A stretch of 64,000 nucleotides of DNA from the NCBI RefSeq assembly GCF_017873215.1, contig NZ_JAGGKA010000021.1, positions 1 through 64,000 on the forward strand, read 5' to 3'. The DNA comes from Clostridium tetanomorphum. Lineage in GTDB: Bacteria > Bacillota > Clostridia > Clostridiales > Clostridiaceae. Numbering within the stretch: the stretch's first letter is position 1; each line of letters begins with the position of its first letter. The position numbers were made by a program, and so were the translations under genes. The notes beneath the pieces were generated by a model. The model had not been told where the DNA came from and did no database searches. It worked only from the letters and a program-made list of their open reading frames with translations. This document shows, in pieces, positions 44,368 to 53,343 of this stretch.

Positions 44368-45507
44368 ATGGAGAATTTATTTGATAAATTAGGATTGAAT
44401 TTGCAGTTAATTGAAGGATTAAAAAAAGAAGGTATAGAAAAGCCCACACCTATTCAAATAAGGGCAATACCATTAGCATTAGAAAATAAAGACATAATAG
44501 GAAAATCAGAAACAGGAAGCGGAAAAACTCTAGCTTATTTACTACCTTTATTTCAAAAAATAAATACTGATAAAAAAGAAATGCAAGCCATTATACTAGC
44601 TCCAACTCATGAATTAGTCATGCAAATACATAATGAAATTAAACTATTATCAAAAAATTCTGGAGTGCCTGTAACATCTTGTCCTATAATCGGTGAAGTT
44701 AATATAAAAAGGCAAATTGAAAAACTTAAAGAAAAACCTCATATAATTGTAGGTTCTACAGGAAGAATATTTGAACTTATTAAACTAAAAAAAATAAGTG
44801 CTCATACAATTAAAACTATTGTTATAGATGAAGGTGACAGACTTTTAGATATGAATAATATAACAAACGTAAAAAATGTTATAAAAACTACTCTAAGAGA
44901 AAGACAATTAATGATTTTCTCTGCTACTATTAATGAAAAAACAATAAATATAGCAAAAGATTTTATGAAAAATGCGAAAATATTGCAAATTGAAGATAAT
45001 GATATGTTAAATCCAAATATTAATCATATATACTTTATTTGTGAACAAAGAGATAAAATTGAAACTCTAAGGAAATTGTTTGCAGCTTTAAAACTTGAAA
45101 GAGCTATTGTATTTTTAAATAAAAAGGATGAAATAGAAATTACTACAGCTAAACTTCAATATCATCATATTAAAGCTTATGCAATATATGGCAATGCCTC
45201 AAAAGAAGACCGTAAAAAAGCCATAGAAGGATTTAGAAATGGAAAAATCAAACTATTGATAGCCTCAGATATAGCTGCTAGAGGATTAGATATAAAAGGA
45301 GTAACCCATATAATAAATTTAGACTTACCTGAAGATCCAAAAGAATATTTACATAGAGTAGGTAGAACTGGAAGAGCCGGTAAATCTGGTACAGCCGTTT
45401 CTATAGTTACTAAAAAAGAACTTTCTTTAATAAAAAAATATGAAAAAGAACTAAATATAAAAATAGAAGAAAAACTTATATATAACGGAATTATTCATAA
45501 CCTATAA
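44368..45507 (+). CDS. DEAD-box-family ATP-dependent RNA helicase (DEGD variant)
   Basis: 379 residues from the ATG at 44368, with AAAGGAGAT upstream. It is a compact helicase core without a C-terminal extension. The Q motif region is 'KPTPIQIRAIPLAL', motif I 'SETGSGKT', Ia 'APTHELVMQI' and Ib 'GSTGRI'. Motif II is 'VIDEGDRLL', DEGD instead of DEAD. Motif III is 'SAT', and motif VI 'HRVGRTGRAG'. It unwinds or remodels RNA with ATP. The short length fits cold-shock or ribosome-assembly type helicases, but the exact role is unknown. Monocistronic. Confidence 0.93.
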   Translation: MENLFDKLGLNLQLIEGLKKEGIEKPTPIQIRAIPLALENKDIIGKSETGSGKTLAYLLPLFQKINTDKKEMQAIILAPTHELVMQIHNEIKLLSKNSGVPVTSCPIIGEVNIKRQIEKLKEKPHIIVGSTGRIFELIKLKKISAHTIKTIVIDEGDRLLDMNNITNVKNVIKTTLRERQLMIFSATINEKTINIAKDFMKNAKILQIEDNDMLNPNINHIYFICEQRDKIETLRKLFAALKLERAIVFLNKKDEIEITTAKLQYHHIKAYAIYGNASKEDRKKAIEGFRNGKIKLLIASDIAARGLDIKGVTHIINLDLPEDPKEYLHRVGRTGRAGKSGTAVSIVTKKELSLIKKYEKELNIKIEEKLIYNGIIHNL

Positions 45508-45519
45508 TGAAAAGATTGT

Positions 45520-45690
45520 AAAGCAACTTTTCAGATTACAGAGCACAGAGTACAGATGATGAGAATTTTTCTCCATTAACATTACGAAAAATTTTAAATT
45601 AAAGCTTTTCTGTAGTAATAACAGAAGAAAATCTTCCTTATCTGTACTCTATAATCTTTGCTCTGTCCTCTAAAAAAGGTACATCTCACT
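45520..45690. repeat. Dispersed palindromic intergenic repeat, copy C (inverted)
   Basis: The reverse complement matches copy A at 11173-11276 over most of its length (GTTATTACTACAGAAAAGCTTTAA core). Outer inverted repeats are ACAGAGCA (45538-45545) with TGCTCTGT (45659-45666), and AGAGTACAGAT (45547-45557) with ATCTGTACTCT (45640-45650). It lies between convergent genes. Confidence 0.8.
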
Positions 45691-45704
45691 TTTTTATATT
45701 ATTT

Positions 45705-46277
45705 CTAGCTACTAAAACCTAATTTTATAATTAGTGTTTTTTCTACTCTATCATAAATCATATCAATTTTATTTTTTAGAAATAAATTATATAAATACCC
45801 TGTAATAACCACCATAACATAAGCTCCTATTACATCCATAGGATAATGATGCCCTACATACACCCTAGAAATTCCCACTAGAATTGATAACATAGTTAAT
45901 ATTTTGCTAAGTATGTTATTATAAGCTTTCATCCCTAAAGCAATACTCATTGTTCCAGTAACATGATCACTAGGAAAAGAAGCATTTTCAGCATGTGGAT
46001 AAAGTAAATTTACCTTACTTTGAACAAATGGTCTATTTTCAAAATATATGCTTCCAATAATAAAACTTAATATAAGATTAAATATGGTAAATATAAAGGT
46101 ATTAAAAGCAACTTTCCTATATTCACCCTTATTTTTAACTATTCCTAAAATAAATATTAAAACAAGTACACTCATAAATACAATAGGTACATATTTAGAT
46201 AACATTATCATGAAGCTATCTAAAAAAATATTTTTATCTGCTAAATCGTTTATTATGTAAAATAATTTCATATTCAT
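45705..46277 (-). CDS. PAP2-family phosphatase, undecaprenyl-diphosphatase (BcrC) type
   Basis: 190 residues with about five helices. Acid-phosphatase motifs are 'ENRPF' (RP of motif 1), 'ASFPSDHVTG' (motif 2, PSDH rather than PSGH) and 'SRVYVGHHYPMDVIG' (motif 3, S-R-x5-H-x3-D). This is the BcrC/YbjG pattern, acting on undecaprenyl diphosphate to recycle the lipid carrier of wall synthesis and giving bacitracin tolerance. Other phospholipid phosphatase roles cannot be ruled out. ATG with AGAAGGGA upstream. Confidence 0.88.
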   Translation of the reverse strand: MNMKLFYIINDLADKNIFLDSFMIMLSKYVPIVFMSVLVLIFILGIVKNKGEYRKVAFNTFIFTIFNLILSFIIGSIYFENRPFVQSKVNLLYPHAENASFPSDHVTGTMSIALGMKAYNNILSKILTMLSILVGISRVYVGHHYPMDVIGAYVMVVITGYLYNLFLKNKIDMIYDRVEKTLIIKLGFSS

Positions 46278-46448
46278 GTTTCAGTAATCCCTTCTAAATT
46301 TTATATTTGCTATTTTTCCCAATATTTATCATATCCATTATAACTTTAAAATATTAAAATTACATTAACAACTTTTTAAATATTTTTCAATTTTACGAGC
46401 ACAATATATATATATATCAATTTTTTATTATAAAGGAGGATTCCAATT

Positions 46449-46811
46449 ATGGATAATAAAAATACTGAAAGGCAAGGTTCAAATGTATTGAATTATATAG
46501 TAAGACTTATACTAACTGCCATTGTATTAGGAATAACATCCTTTTTAACTCCTGGCTTTAGTATAGTAGGGCTTTGGTCGATGTTACTTGCTGCAGTTGT
46601 TATAACTGTAATAGATATTTTAGTTGAGAGTCTTATGGGAATGGATGCTTCTCCTTTTGGAAAAGGATTTAAAGGATTTGTAATAGCAGCCATAATAATA
46701 TATTTAACTCAATTTCTAGTTCCTAATATGCAAGTATCAATAATAGGTGCTATATTAGCTGCATTAGTCATTGGAATAATAGATGCCATATTGCCTGGAA
46801 GGGTTATGTAA
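46449..46811 (+). CDS. YvlD/phage-holin superfamily IV membrane protein
   Basis: 120 residues with about four closely spaced helices, grouped with the 'phage holin family' / YvlD-like proteins. No other phage gene is nearby, so a holin role is unlikely. In Bacillus, YvlD-type proteins belong to envelope-stress regulons. AAGGAGG precedes the ATG. It is monocistronic and ends at a strong palindromic terminator. Confidence 0.8.
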   Translation: MDNKNTERQGSNVLNYIVRLILTAIVLGITSFLTPGFSIVGLWSMLLAAVVITVIDILVESLMGMDASPFGKGFKGFVIAAIIIYLTQFLVPNMQVSIIGAILAALVIGIIDAILPGRVM

Positions 46812-46819
46812 GTTGCCAA

Positions 46820-46854
46820 ATGAGATTTACTTTTAAAAGTAAATCTCATTTTTA
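46820..46854. terminator. Palindromic terminator, 15-bp stem
   Basis: ATGAGATTTACTTTT/AAAAGTAAATCTCAT (46820-46849) then TTTTT. It serves both convergent genes. Confidence 0.85.
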
Positions 46855-46860
46855 AATTTA

Positions 46861-47325
46861 TTATTGCCATTCTAAAGTTTCTTTCACACTAAGTTCTTGC
46901 TTATCAATATAAAAATTATATAATAATCCTGCTAATATAAAAAAGCTTCCTAAAATTTTACCTGTAGATACTACATTAGAAGTAAAATAATCTATAATTA
47001 TTCCTGTAACAATTTGCCCTATAAAAATAAGTAAAGTTGAATATATAGTTGGAATTTTAGGTATTACTATATTAGACGCTGCCACTACTCCTACACCAAT
47101 TACTCCTCCTAGATAAACCCAAGAAGGCATATTATATAATTCTTTTAGCGTCAGATTTATCCCTTTTTGTTTGGTAAAAATCACTATTATAATTCCTAGT
47201 AATCCTACAACATAATTAATTAATGTTCCTTGAAACACTCCTATTCTTTTTGCTAAATGTGAATTTATTACCATAGATAAAATAACCATACCACCAGTTA
47301 CAAATGCAATAATAATATATAGCAT
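46861..47325 (-). CDS. YdcZ-type DMT transporter, subunit 2
   Basis: 154 residues with five helices of the DMT_YdcZ (DUF606) family. 'NYVVGLLGIIIV' and 'YLGGVIGVGVVAASN' are the family segments. It occurs as one of a pair with the gene 11 bases upstream. Paired five-helix halves probably assemble into one transporter. The substrate is unknown. The operon is divergent from a Crp/Fnr regulator. Confidence 0.85.
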   Translation of the reverse strand: MLYIIIAFVTGGMVILSMVINSHLAKRIGVFQGTLINYVVGLLGIIIVIFTKQKGINLTLKELYNMPSWVYLGGVIGVGVVAASNIVIPKIPTIYSTLLIFIGQIVTGIIIDYFTSNVVSTGKILGSFFILAGLLYNFYIDKQELSVKETLEWQ

Positions 47326-47336
47326 AACTTCCTCCT

Positions 47337-47759
47337 TTAATATACAATCATTACAATTATCCCTATAAACACTAGTAAAAAACCCGTTATTTTTTTACTT
47401 TTAAATTTATTAACTCTCATACCCAATAATCCAAAGTGATCTATTATACCTGAAATAATAAGCTGTCCGAGTAATCCTAAAGATAGAGTAAGAGAAGCTC
47501 CTAGTTTATTAAAAGCTATATTATTAAAAAGTACTATAAAAATTCCAATAGCTCCACCACTAAAAAAATACATTGGTAGCTTTTCTTTAAACTTTAATTT
47601 TCCCTTCCTTAAAACTAATACTGTACTTATAGAAATAAGTCCTACTAAATGAATTATTAATACAGAACTATAATCGCCCACTCCTTTTGATAAAGCACCG
47701 TTCACTGTTACCATTATGGCAATTAACACACCAATAACTACTGCACTGCACTTATACAT
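47337..47759 (-). CDS. YdcZ-type DMT transporter, subunit 1
   Basis: 140 residues with five helices of the same YdcZ family as the next gene but clearly diverged from it. 'AIMVTVNGALSKGVGDYSSVLIIH' begins the protein. It is the first gene of the pair, and its promoter region shares a 16-bp palindrome with the divergent Crp/Fnr-type gene. Confidence 0.85.
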   Translation of the reverse strand: MYKCSAVVIGVLIAIMVTVNGALSKGVGDYSSVLIIHLVGLISISTVLVLRKGKLKFKEKLPMYFFSGGAIGIFIVLFNNIAFNKLGASLTLSLGLLGQLIISGIIDHFGLLGMRVNKFKSKKITGFLLVFIGIIVMIVY

Positions 47760-47831
47760 TTATCTATTCTCCTCATTATTTATTCTAAATTCATTTCATT
47801 AAAAATATTATCACTAATTATATTTATTTAA

Positions 47832-47847
47832 TATGACATATGTCATA
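47832..47847. promoter_or_regulatory. Crp/Fnr-type operator between ydcZ pair and regulator
   Basis: TATGACATATGTCATA, a perfect 16-bp palindrome. Plus-strand TGTCAT (47841-47846), 17 bases, TATAAT (47864-47869) would drive the regulator. Minus-strand TGACAT (47840-47845), 17 bases, TATAAT (47817-47822) would drive the ydcZ pair. Both -35 elements fall in the palindrome. Confidence 0.7.
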
Positions 47848-47889
47848 ATTTTAATTATATGTTTATAATAAACTATGAGGTGATAATTC

Positions 47890-48585
47890 TTGCAAAGAAT
47901 ATATGATGAAAATAAACTTAGGTATTATATAAATAAATATAATATGAATAACATTTTTCTTAATGACTTAACTAAATATATGGAATTACATTCTTTTAAT
48001 AAAAACGAACATATTTGTAAATATAAAGAAAAATTAAGTTACTTTTATTTTTTAGTTCATGGAAAAGCTAATGTATATCTTTTGCTAAAAAACGGAAAAT
48101 CCCTTTTATTAAGATTCTATAAACCTTTAAGTTTAATTGGTGATGTTGAATTCGTTAATGACAATTATACTAGCTCAAATATTCAAGTAGTTGAAAAGAC
48201 TCTGTGCATTGGCATATCAATGGAATGTTTAAGAACACTAGCCTTAGAAGATACTAATTTTCTAACTTATATAATAAATAGCTTAGGCGATAAATTGGAA
48301 AAAAACTCAAAATCTAGTTCTATTAATCTTCTTTATCCTTTAGAAAATAGATTAGCTAGCTATCTTTTAGCTATTTCCTCACCCAAAGATAAAAGTTTAG
48401 ATATAAATGGAATTTCAACATATAAATTAACTGAAATGGCAGATTTACTTGGAACTAGTTATAGACATTTACTAAGAACCATAGATAAATTTTGTAAACA
48501 AAATATTATAAAGAAATATAAAAATTCAATAATAATACTAGATATTAATCAATTAGAACAACTAGCTGGAGATATATATGAATAA
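47890..48585 (+). CDS. Crp/Fnr-family transcriptional regulator
   Basis: 231 residues. The cyclic-nucleotide-binding-type beta barrel is at about 25-140 ('YFYFLVHGKANVYLLLKNGKSLLLRFYKPLSLIGDVEF'). The C-terminal winged helix has 'KLTEMADLLGTSYRHLLRTIDKFCKQNII' at about 178-206. No N-terminal Fe-S cysteine cluster, so it is not a classical Fnr. It is closest in layout to YeiL-type regulators. TTG start with GAGGTGAT upstream. It probably controls the divergent ydcZ pair and itself through the palindrome between them. The effector is unknown. Confidence 0.9.
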   Translation: MQRIYDENKLRYYINKYNMNNIFLNDLTKYMELHSFNKNEHICKYKEKLSYFYFLVHGKANVYLLLKNGKSLLLRFYKPLSLIGDVEFVNDNYTSSNIQVVEKTLCIGISMECLRTLALEDTNFLTYIINSLGDKLEKNSKSSSINLLYPLENRLASYLLAISSPKDKSLDINGISTYKLTEMADLLGTSYRHLLRTIDKFCKQNIIKKYKNSIIILDINQLEQLAGDIYE

Positions 48586-48603
48586 CTTTTTAATGAAGTT
48601 CTT

Positions 48604-49020
48604 TTAAAATTTTGTAGGTGTGCCTATAAAACTATTAGCTTTTTCTAAAACTTGTATATAAATATCATCTAGCAAGGCTCTTGCTAATTCATAACCTGTC
48701 CACTTATACTCTGCTATTTCCTCTTCTTGTAAATGTATTTCTCCATTTTTTATTTTTGCTAAAAAAAATATTATTTCTTTTTCTATATTTTCAAAAGGAG
48801 AGTAATTTATATTCATTCTAAAATTATCACATATTTCTATATTAAGCCCTGTTTCTTCAAACACTTCTCTTTTGGCTGTTTCTTTTTCATTTTCGCCTTC
48901 TTCAACATGTCCCTTTGCAAAACCCCAATGACCTCTATTTCTACTTTTAACTATTAGAAACTCAATCTTTTTATTCACTTTTCTATAAATTACAGCTCCA
49001 CAAGACTTTTCATAATTCAT
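48604..49020 (-). CDS. Nudix hydrolase
   Basis: 138 residues. The Nudix box is complete: 'GHVEEGENEKETAKREVFEE' then TGL (G-x5-E-x7-REV-x-EE-x-GL), around residues 37-59. 'MNYEKSCGAVIYRK' at the start resembles the diadenosine-tetraphosphate hydrolase (Ap4A) branch. It hydrolyses a nucleoside diphosphate-linked compound. The exact substrate is uncertain. It converges with the Crp/Fnr gene with only an 18-base gap and no visible terminator. Confidence 0.92.
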   Translation of the reverse strand: MNYEKSCGAVIYRKVNKKIEFLIVKSRNRGHWGFAKGHVEEGENEKETAKREVFEETGLNIEICDNFRMNINYSPFENIEKEIIFFLAKIKNGEIHLQEEEIAEYKWTGYELARALLDDIYIQVLEKANSFIGTPTKF

Positions 49021-49242
49021 TGTAAAATTCTCCTTTTATGCATTATATTATATATATTTTGAATAGATATATTCTACCTTACTTAATCTTCCATGTAAAT
49101 AAAAATATTATTTCCTCCTAAGATGGGTATAAGAGTTTTATCTTTTATATTAATTAAAAAGTTTTATTATTTTATGGTATCATAATATATGTGAAATCTT
49201 AAAGAATTAATGTAAATTATTAAAGTACTGCGAGGTTTTTAA

Positions 49243-51558
49243 ATGGATAAAGCTTTATTTATTACAGAAAAGCCCTCTGTGGCTATGGAATATGTTAAAC
49301 TTTTAAAAATAAAAGGAATAAAAAAGGATGGATATATAGAATCAGATACTGCTATATTTACTTGGTGTGTAGGTCACATGGTAACAATGAGTTATCCAGA
49401 AGCCTATGATCCAACTCTTAAAAAATGGTCTTTAGACACTTTACCTTTCTTACCTAAAGAATATAAGTATGAAGTTATTCCTTCAGTTTCAAAACAGTTT
49501 AATATAGTAAAAACTTTACTTAAAAGAACAGATATAAGTAAAATATATGTGTGCACAGACTCAGGAAGAGAAGGAGAATATATCTATAGACTTGTAGATA
49601 AAATGGTGGGAGTAGAGAAAAAAGAGAAAAAAAGAGTTTGGATTGACTCTCAAACAGAAGATGAGATAAAAAGAGGTATAAAAGAAGCAAGGGACCTTTC
49701 TGAATATGATTCTTTATCAGATTCAGCATATTTAAGGGCAAAAGAAGATTATCTTTTAGGAATTAATTTTTCTAGACTTTTAACTCTTAAATATAGCAAA
49801 TCTGTGGCAAATGCTATTTGCGATGATAGAGTTGTAATTGCAGTAGGAAGAGTTATGAGCTGTGTTTTAGGTATGATTGTAGATAGAGAAAGAGAATTTA
49901 GAAATTTTGTAAAAACTCCTTTTTATAAAATAATAGGAAGCTTTGATGGAAATTCTCACGGTGAATTTGAAGAAGAAATGATTTATGATGGAGAGTGGAA
50001 GGCTGTAGAAGGTTCTAAATATGCTTCTTCTCCTCTACTATATAATGAGGGAGGATTTAAAAAAAGAGAAGATGCTGAAAAATTCGTAGAAATCATAGGC
50101 GAAAAAATTTTTGAAGAAGACCCAATTATTAAAAATATAAAAAAGACTGTAGAAAATAAAAATGCTCCTTTACTATTTAATCTAGCTGAACTCCAAAATG
50201 AATGTTCTAAAAAATTTAAAATAAGTCCAGAAGAAACTTTAAATAAGATTCAATCTCTATACGAGAAAAAATTATTAACTTATCCAAGAACAGATGCTAG
50301 AGTTTTATCAAAAGCTGTAGCCAAAGAAATACATAAAAATATAAATAAACTTATAAATTACAATGATGAAGAAATAAAAGATATATGCCAAACTATATTA
50401 AACAACAAATGGTACTTAAATTTAGAGAAAACTAAATATGTAAATGACAGTAAAATAACAGACCATTATGCTATTATTCCTACTGGAGAAGGACTTCAAA
50501 ACTATGACAGTCTCTCAGATTTAGAACAAAAAGTGTATATCTTAGTTTTAAGAAGATTTTTATCTATATTTTATCCAGCAGCTAAATACAATAAAATATC
50601 TATTACTTCACAAGTAGGTGGCGAAAACTTTTTCACTACAAATAAAGTCTGTGTTGAAGAAGGTTATCTTAAAGTATTAAAAGACTATAAAAAAAATACA
50701 GAAGATAAAAACTTAAAATTTTTAAATAATCTAAAAAAAGGCCAAATAATAGACGTTGTAGATATGGAAATAAAGGAAGGTGAAACCTCCCCACCTAAAA
50801 GATATACTTCAGGTTCTATAATTATAGCTATGGAAAATGCAGGTAAACTTATTGAAGATGAAGAACTGAGGGAACAAATAAAAGGGGCTGGTATTGGTAC
50901 ATCAGCTACTAGGGCTGAAATATTAAAAAAACTAGAAAAGATAGAATACATTAGTTTAGATAAAAAAACCCAGGTTATAACTCCAACTCAAAAGGGCGAG
51001 ATGATATATGAAGTTATAAAAAATTCTATACCTACATTACTTAATCCTACCCTTACTGCTAGTTGGGAAAAAGGGTTAAATATGGTTTATTCTAAAGAAA
51101 TATCTCCAGATATATTTATGAAAAAATTGGAAAACTATACTGAAAGCAATGTCAAAAAAGTTATAAAAATTTCCAACTTTGAAAATATAAATAACTCTTT
51201 TAAAAAGGTTAAAGATAAAAATAAAAATGTAATTAAAAGTTCTAAAACATCTAAAAAGAATAATAATTTAAATAATAAAAAATATACTAGAGAATCTCTC
51301 GGTATGTGCCCTATATGTAAAGCAGGGGATATTGTAGAAAACAGTAAAGGTTATGGTTGTAACAATTGGCAAAGTGGATGCAAATTCTTCCTGAGTCAAA
51401 TTTGTGGCAAAAAAATTCCCCTTCCTCAAATCAAAAAATTAATTAATGAAGGACAAACGGATACTATAGAAGGCTTTAAATCTAAATCTGGAAAAGAATT
51501 TAATGCCAAACTTATAATAAAGAATCAACGAATTCAATTTTCCTTTGTTTCAAAATAA
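49243..51558 (+). CDS. topB: DNA topoisomerase III-type (type IA) enzyme
   Basis: 771 residues. TOPRIM domain at the N terminus: 'LFITEKPSVAMEYVKLL' with the catalytic Glu, and 'CTDSGREGEYIYRLV' carrying the D-x-D-x-E-equivalent metal residues. The DNA-cleaving Tyr is in 'LLTYPRTDARVL' near residue 350. The C terminus has one zinc-finger-like element 'CPICKAGDIVENSKGYGCNN' around 688, ending with a short topo-C repeat. It relaxes or decatenates single-stranded DNA crossings. The Toprim-linked 'WCVGHM' motif is typical of TopB. Whether it is the housekeeping TopB or an element-borne one cannot be told. No mobile genes lie nearby. GCGAGG ribosome site. Confidence 0.94.
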   Translation: MDKALFITEKPSVAMEYVKLLKIKGIKKDGYIESDTAIFTWCVGHMVTMSYPEAYDPTLKKWSLDTLPFLPKEYKYEVIPSVSKQFNIVKTLLKRTDISKIYVCTDSGREGEYIYRLVDKMVGVEKKEKKRVWIDSQTEDEIKRGIKEARDLSEYDSLSDSAYLRAKEDYLLGINFSRLLTLKYSKSVANAICDDRVVIAVGRVMSCVLGMIVDREREFRNFVKTPFYKIIGSFDGNSHGEFEEEMIYDGEWKAVEGSKYASSPLLYNEGGFKKREDAEKFVEIIGEKIFEEDPIIKNIKKTVENKNAPLLFNLAELQNECSKKFKISPEETLNKIQSLYEKKLLTYPRTDARVLSKAVAKEIHKNINKLINYNDEEIKDICQTILNNKWYLNLEKTKYVNDSKITDHYAIIPTGEGLQNYDSLSDLEQKVYILVLRRFLSIFYPAAKYNKISITSQVGGENFFTTNKVCVEEGYLKVLKDYKKNTEDKNLKFLNNLKKGQIIDVVDMEIKEGETSPPKRYTSGSIIIAMENAGKLIEDEELREQIKGAGIGTSATRAEILKKLEKIEYISLDKKTQVITPTQKGEMIYEVIKNSIPTLLNPTLTASWEKGLNMVYSKEISPDIFMKKLENYTESNVKKVIKISNFENINNSFKKVKDKNKNVIKSSKTSKKNNNLNNKKYTRESLGMCPICKAGDIVENSKGYGCNNWQSGCKFFLSQICGKKIPLPQIKKLINEGQTDTIEGFKSKSGKEFNAKLIIKNQRIQFSFVSK

Positions 51559-51581
51559 AAAAAGTGCATTGCACTTTTTTT
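51557..51581. terminator. Bidirectional terminator between topB and amidase
   Basis: AAAAAAAGTGC-ATT-GCACTTTTTTT, 11 base pairs. It overlaps the stop codons of both convergent genes. Confidence 0.9.
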
Positions 51582-53109
51582 ATAATTTATTTATAAAATT
51601 CATTATTCCATTTGCTATAGCTTGTGCCATTTTGTCCTGGAAACTATTGCTATTTAAGAGTTTTTCCTCATTAACATTACTTATAAATCCAGTTTCCACA
51701 AGAACAGCTGGAGCAATTGTATTTTTTAAAACATAAAAGTTTGCAGTTTTTATTCCTCTATTTGTTAAACCTGTAGCATTTATAATTGATTGTTGTATAG
51801 ATTGTGCTAAACTTTTACCTGCACCACTTTCATAAGTATAATAATAAGTTTCCGCACCATTAGCAGAAGATGCACTAGCACTATTGGTATGTATTGATAC
51901 AAAATAGTCTACATTAGCATTATTAGCTATATAACAGCGTTTTTGAAGATCCTGTGCTACATTAGCTGGCCAAGATACACTATCACTAGTTCTTGTATAT
52001 ACAATTTCTATTCCCTTTTCTTTAAGAATCTTTCCAGTTTTTAATGCTATTGCTAAAGTTATATTCTTTTCCATAACTCCTGTGGAACCTACTGCTCCAG
52101 AATCATATCCTCCATGTCCTGGATCTAAGCACACTCTTATTATTCCTCCATTTATAATTTTCTGAACTAATACATTCGATATTACCCCTGTACCACCTAA
52201 TACACTTATAGTAGATATATTTTCTATATTAGATTTGATTATAGAGTCTTTTGTATTAAAAGAATTACTTACTAAAACTATAGGTGACCCTGTTTTTCCT
52301 GCTGACGCTGCTCCTGACAATGCATCTGCATAGGAGTTAGCATTAGCCAAATATGTATTATTAAAATTTATATTACTTATAAACTCATTTATAATTGATA
52401 AATTAGTCTCATATCTATCTCTGCCGCCTAACCTTTTATAATCATTAATTCCATTTATAACATTTTCGCTTACAGAAGCCTGCCCACCAACAATATAATA
52501 TTTATTTCTATTATTATTATAAATAAAATTTTTAACTTTCTCTGGTAGATATTTAGAAGCTGTAAGAAGTATAGGCATATTTCTTAAAGAAGCTATAGCA
52601 GCTGCTGATACAGCATCTGGGAAGTTATCTCCTGATGCAATAAAAGCTCCATTATTTGTTCCTATAATTTCTGCTATTTTTATACTGGTTTCATATCTAT
52701 CTTTTCCATATATTCTATTACATGCTATCCCTGCATCAATCAATTGTTTTTCTACTTTCTCAGATATTACACCAGGACCTCCTATTATAAATGCAGTATT
52801 AGATCCTAATCTATTTATCTCATCCATCATCTTGCTATTTATACTATCATTCTCTGTTAGTAAAATAGGTGCATTATACTTTTTTGATAATGGTGCTGCA
52901 CTAAGAGCATCTGGAAAATTTTCTCCTGAAACTAAAATAAAATAATTTGACTTCTCCCAATTATTTCGAGATATACTTATTGAAGTTTCATATCTGTTGC
53001 TTCCACCAAATCTTTCAATTTCAGGTGATGCTGCTACTTTTGTTGTAAATGTAAAAATTGTGGATAAAAAGCATACAATAAATAGTACTAATTTCTTTCC
53101 CCTTGTCAT
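51580..53109 (-). CDS. N-acetylmuramoyl-L-alanine amidase with CWB2 repeats
   Basis: 509 residues from ATG 53109, with AAGGAGTG nine bases upstream. A TTG directly before it is unlikely. Signal peptide at about 1-28. Three CWB2 repeats at about 30-325 ('RFGGSNRYETSISIS', 'RIYGKDRYETSIKIA', 'RLGGRDRYETNLSII') dock it on the cell wall. The C-terminal Amidase_3 zinc domain is at about 330-509: 'VCLDPGHGGYDSGA' (His ligand), a Glu in 'GVMEKNITLA', 'SIHTNSA' (His), and the catalytic Glu in 'AVLVETGFISN'. It cleaves the peptide from MurNAc during growth or separation. Same strand as, and next to, another CWB2 gene. Confidence 0.95.
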   Translation of the reverse strand: MTRGKKLVLFIVCFLSTIFTFTTKVAASPEIERFGGSNRYETSISISRNNWEKSNYFILVSGENFPDALSAAPLSKKYNAPILLTENDSINSKMMDEINRLGSNTAFIIGGPGVISEKVEKQLIDAGIACNRIYGKDRYETSIKIAEIIGTNNGAFIASGDNFPDAVSAAAIASLRNMPILLTASKYLPEKVKNFIYNNNRNKYYIVGGQASVSENVINGINDYKRLGGRDRYETNLSIINEFISNINFNNTYLANANSYADALSGAASAGKTGSPIVLVSNSFNTKDSIIKSNIENISTISVLGGTGVISNVLVQKIINGGIIRVCLDPGHGGYDSGAVGSTGVMEKNITLAIALKTGKILKEKGIEIVYTRTSDSVSWPANVAQDLQKRCYIANNANVDYFVSIHTNSASASSANGAETYYYTYESGAGKSLAQSIQQSIINATGLTNRGIKTANFYVLKNTIAPAVLVETGFISNVNEEKLLNSNSFQDKMAQAIANGIMNFINKL

Positions 53110-53261
53110 CAATGTTCACTCCTTATAATCTTGTACTAATAATTCTAACATATATTTAAATAATATGTTTATGTTAATTATTGGAATTTATAGCCATATA
53201 CTTTATAGTTTTCACTTAACATTTATCTTAAAAACAATACATTCAAATAAATTCTTATAAT

Positions 53262-53307
53262 AAAACAATAGAGCATTAATTTATAAAAATCAACACTCTA
53301 TTGTTTT
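53262..53307 (-). terminator. Terminator after the CWB2 phosphodiester glycosidase gene
   Basis: AAAACAATAGAG (53262-53273) with CTCTATTGTTTT (53296-53307), a 22-base loop, then a T-rich minus-strand tail (TTATTATAAG). It lies about 40 bases past the stop. Confidence 0.6.
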
Positions 53308-53343
53308 AATTATTATTTATAAATTGAAGGTTATAATATATTC

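Noticed and set aside
46449-46811. Phage holin as sign of a prophage
   Set aside because: No lysin, structural or integrase genes nearby. YvlD-like membrane proteins share this family name.
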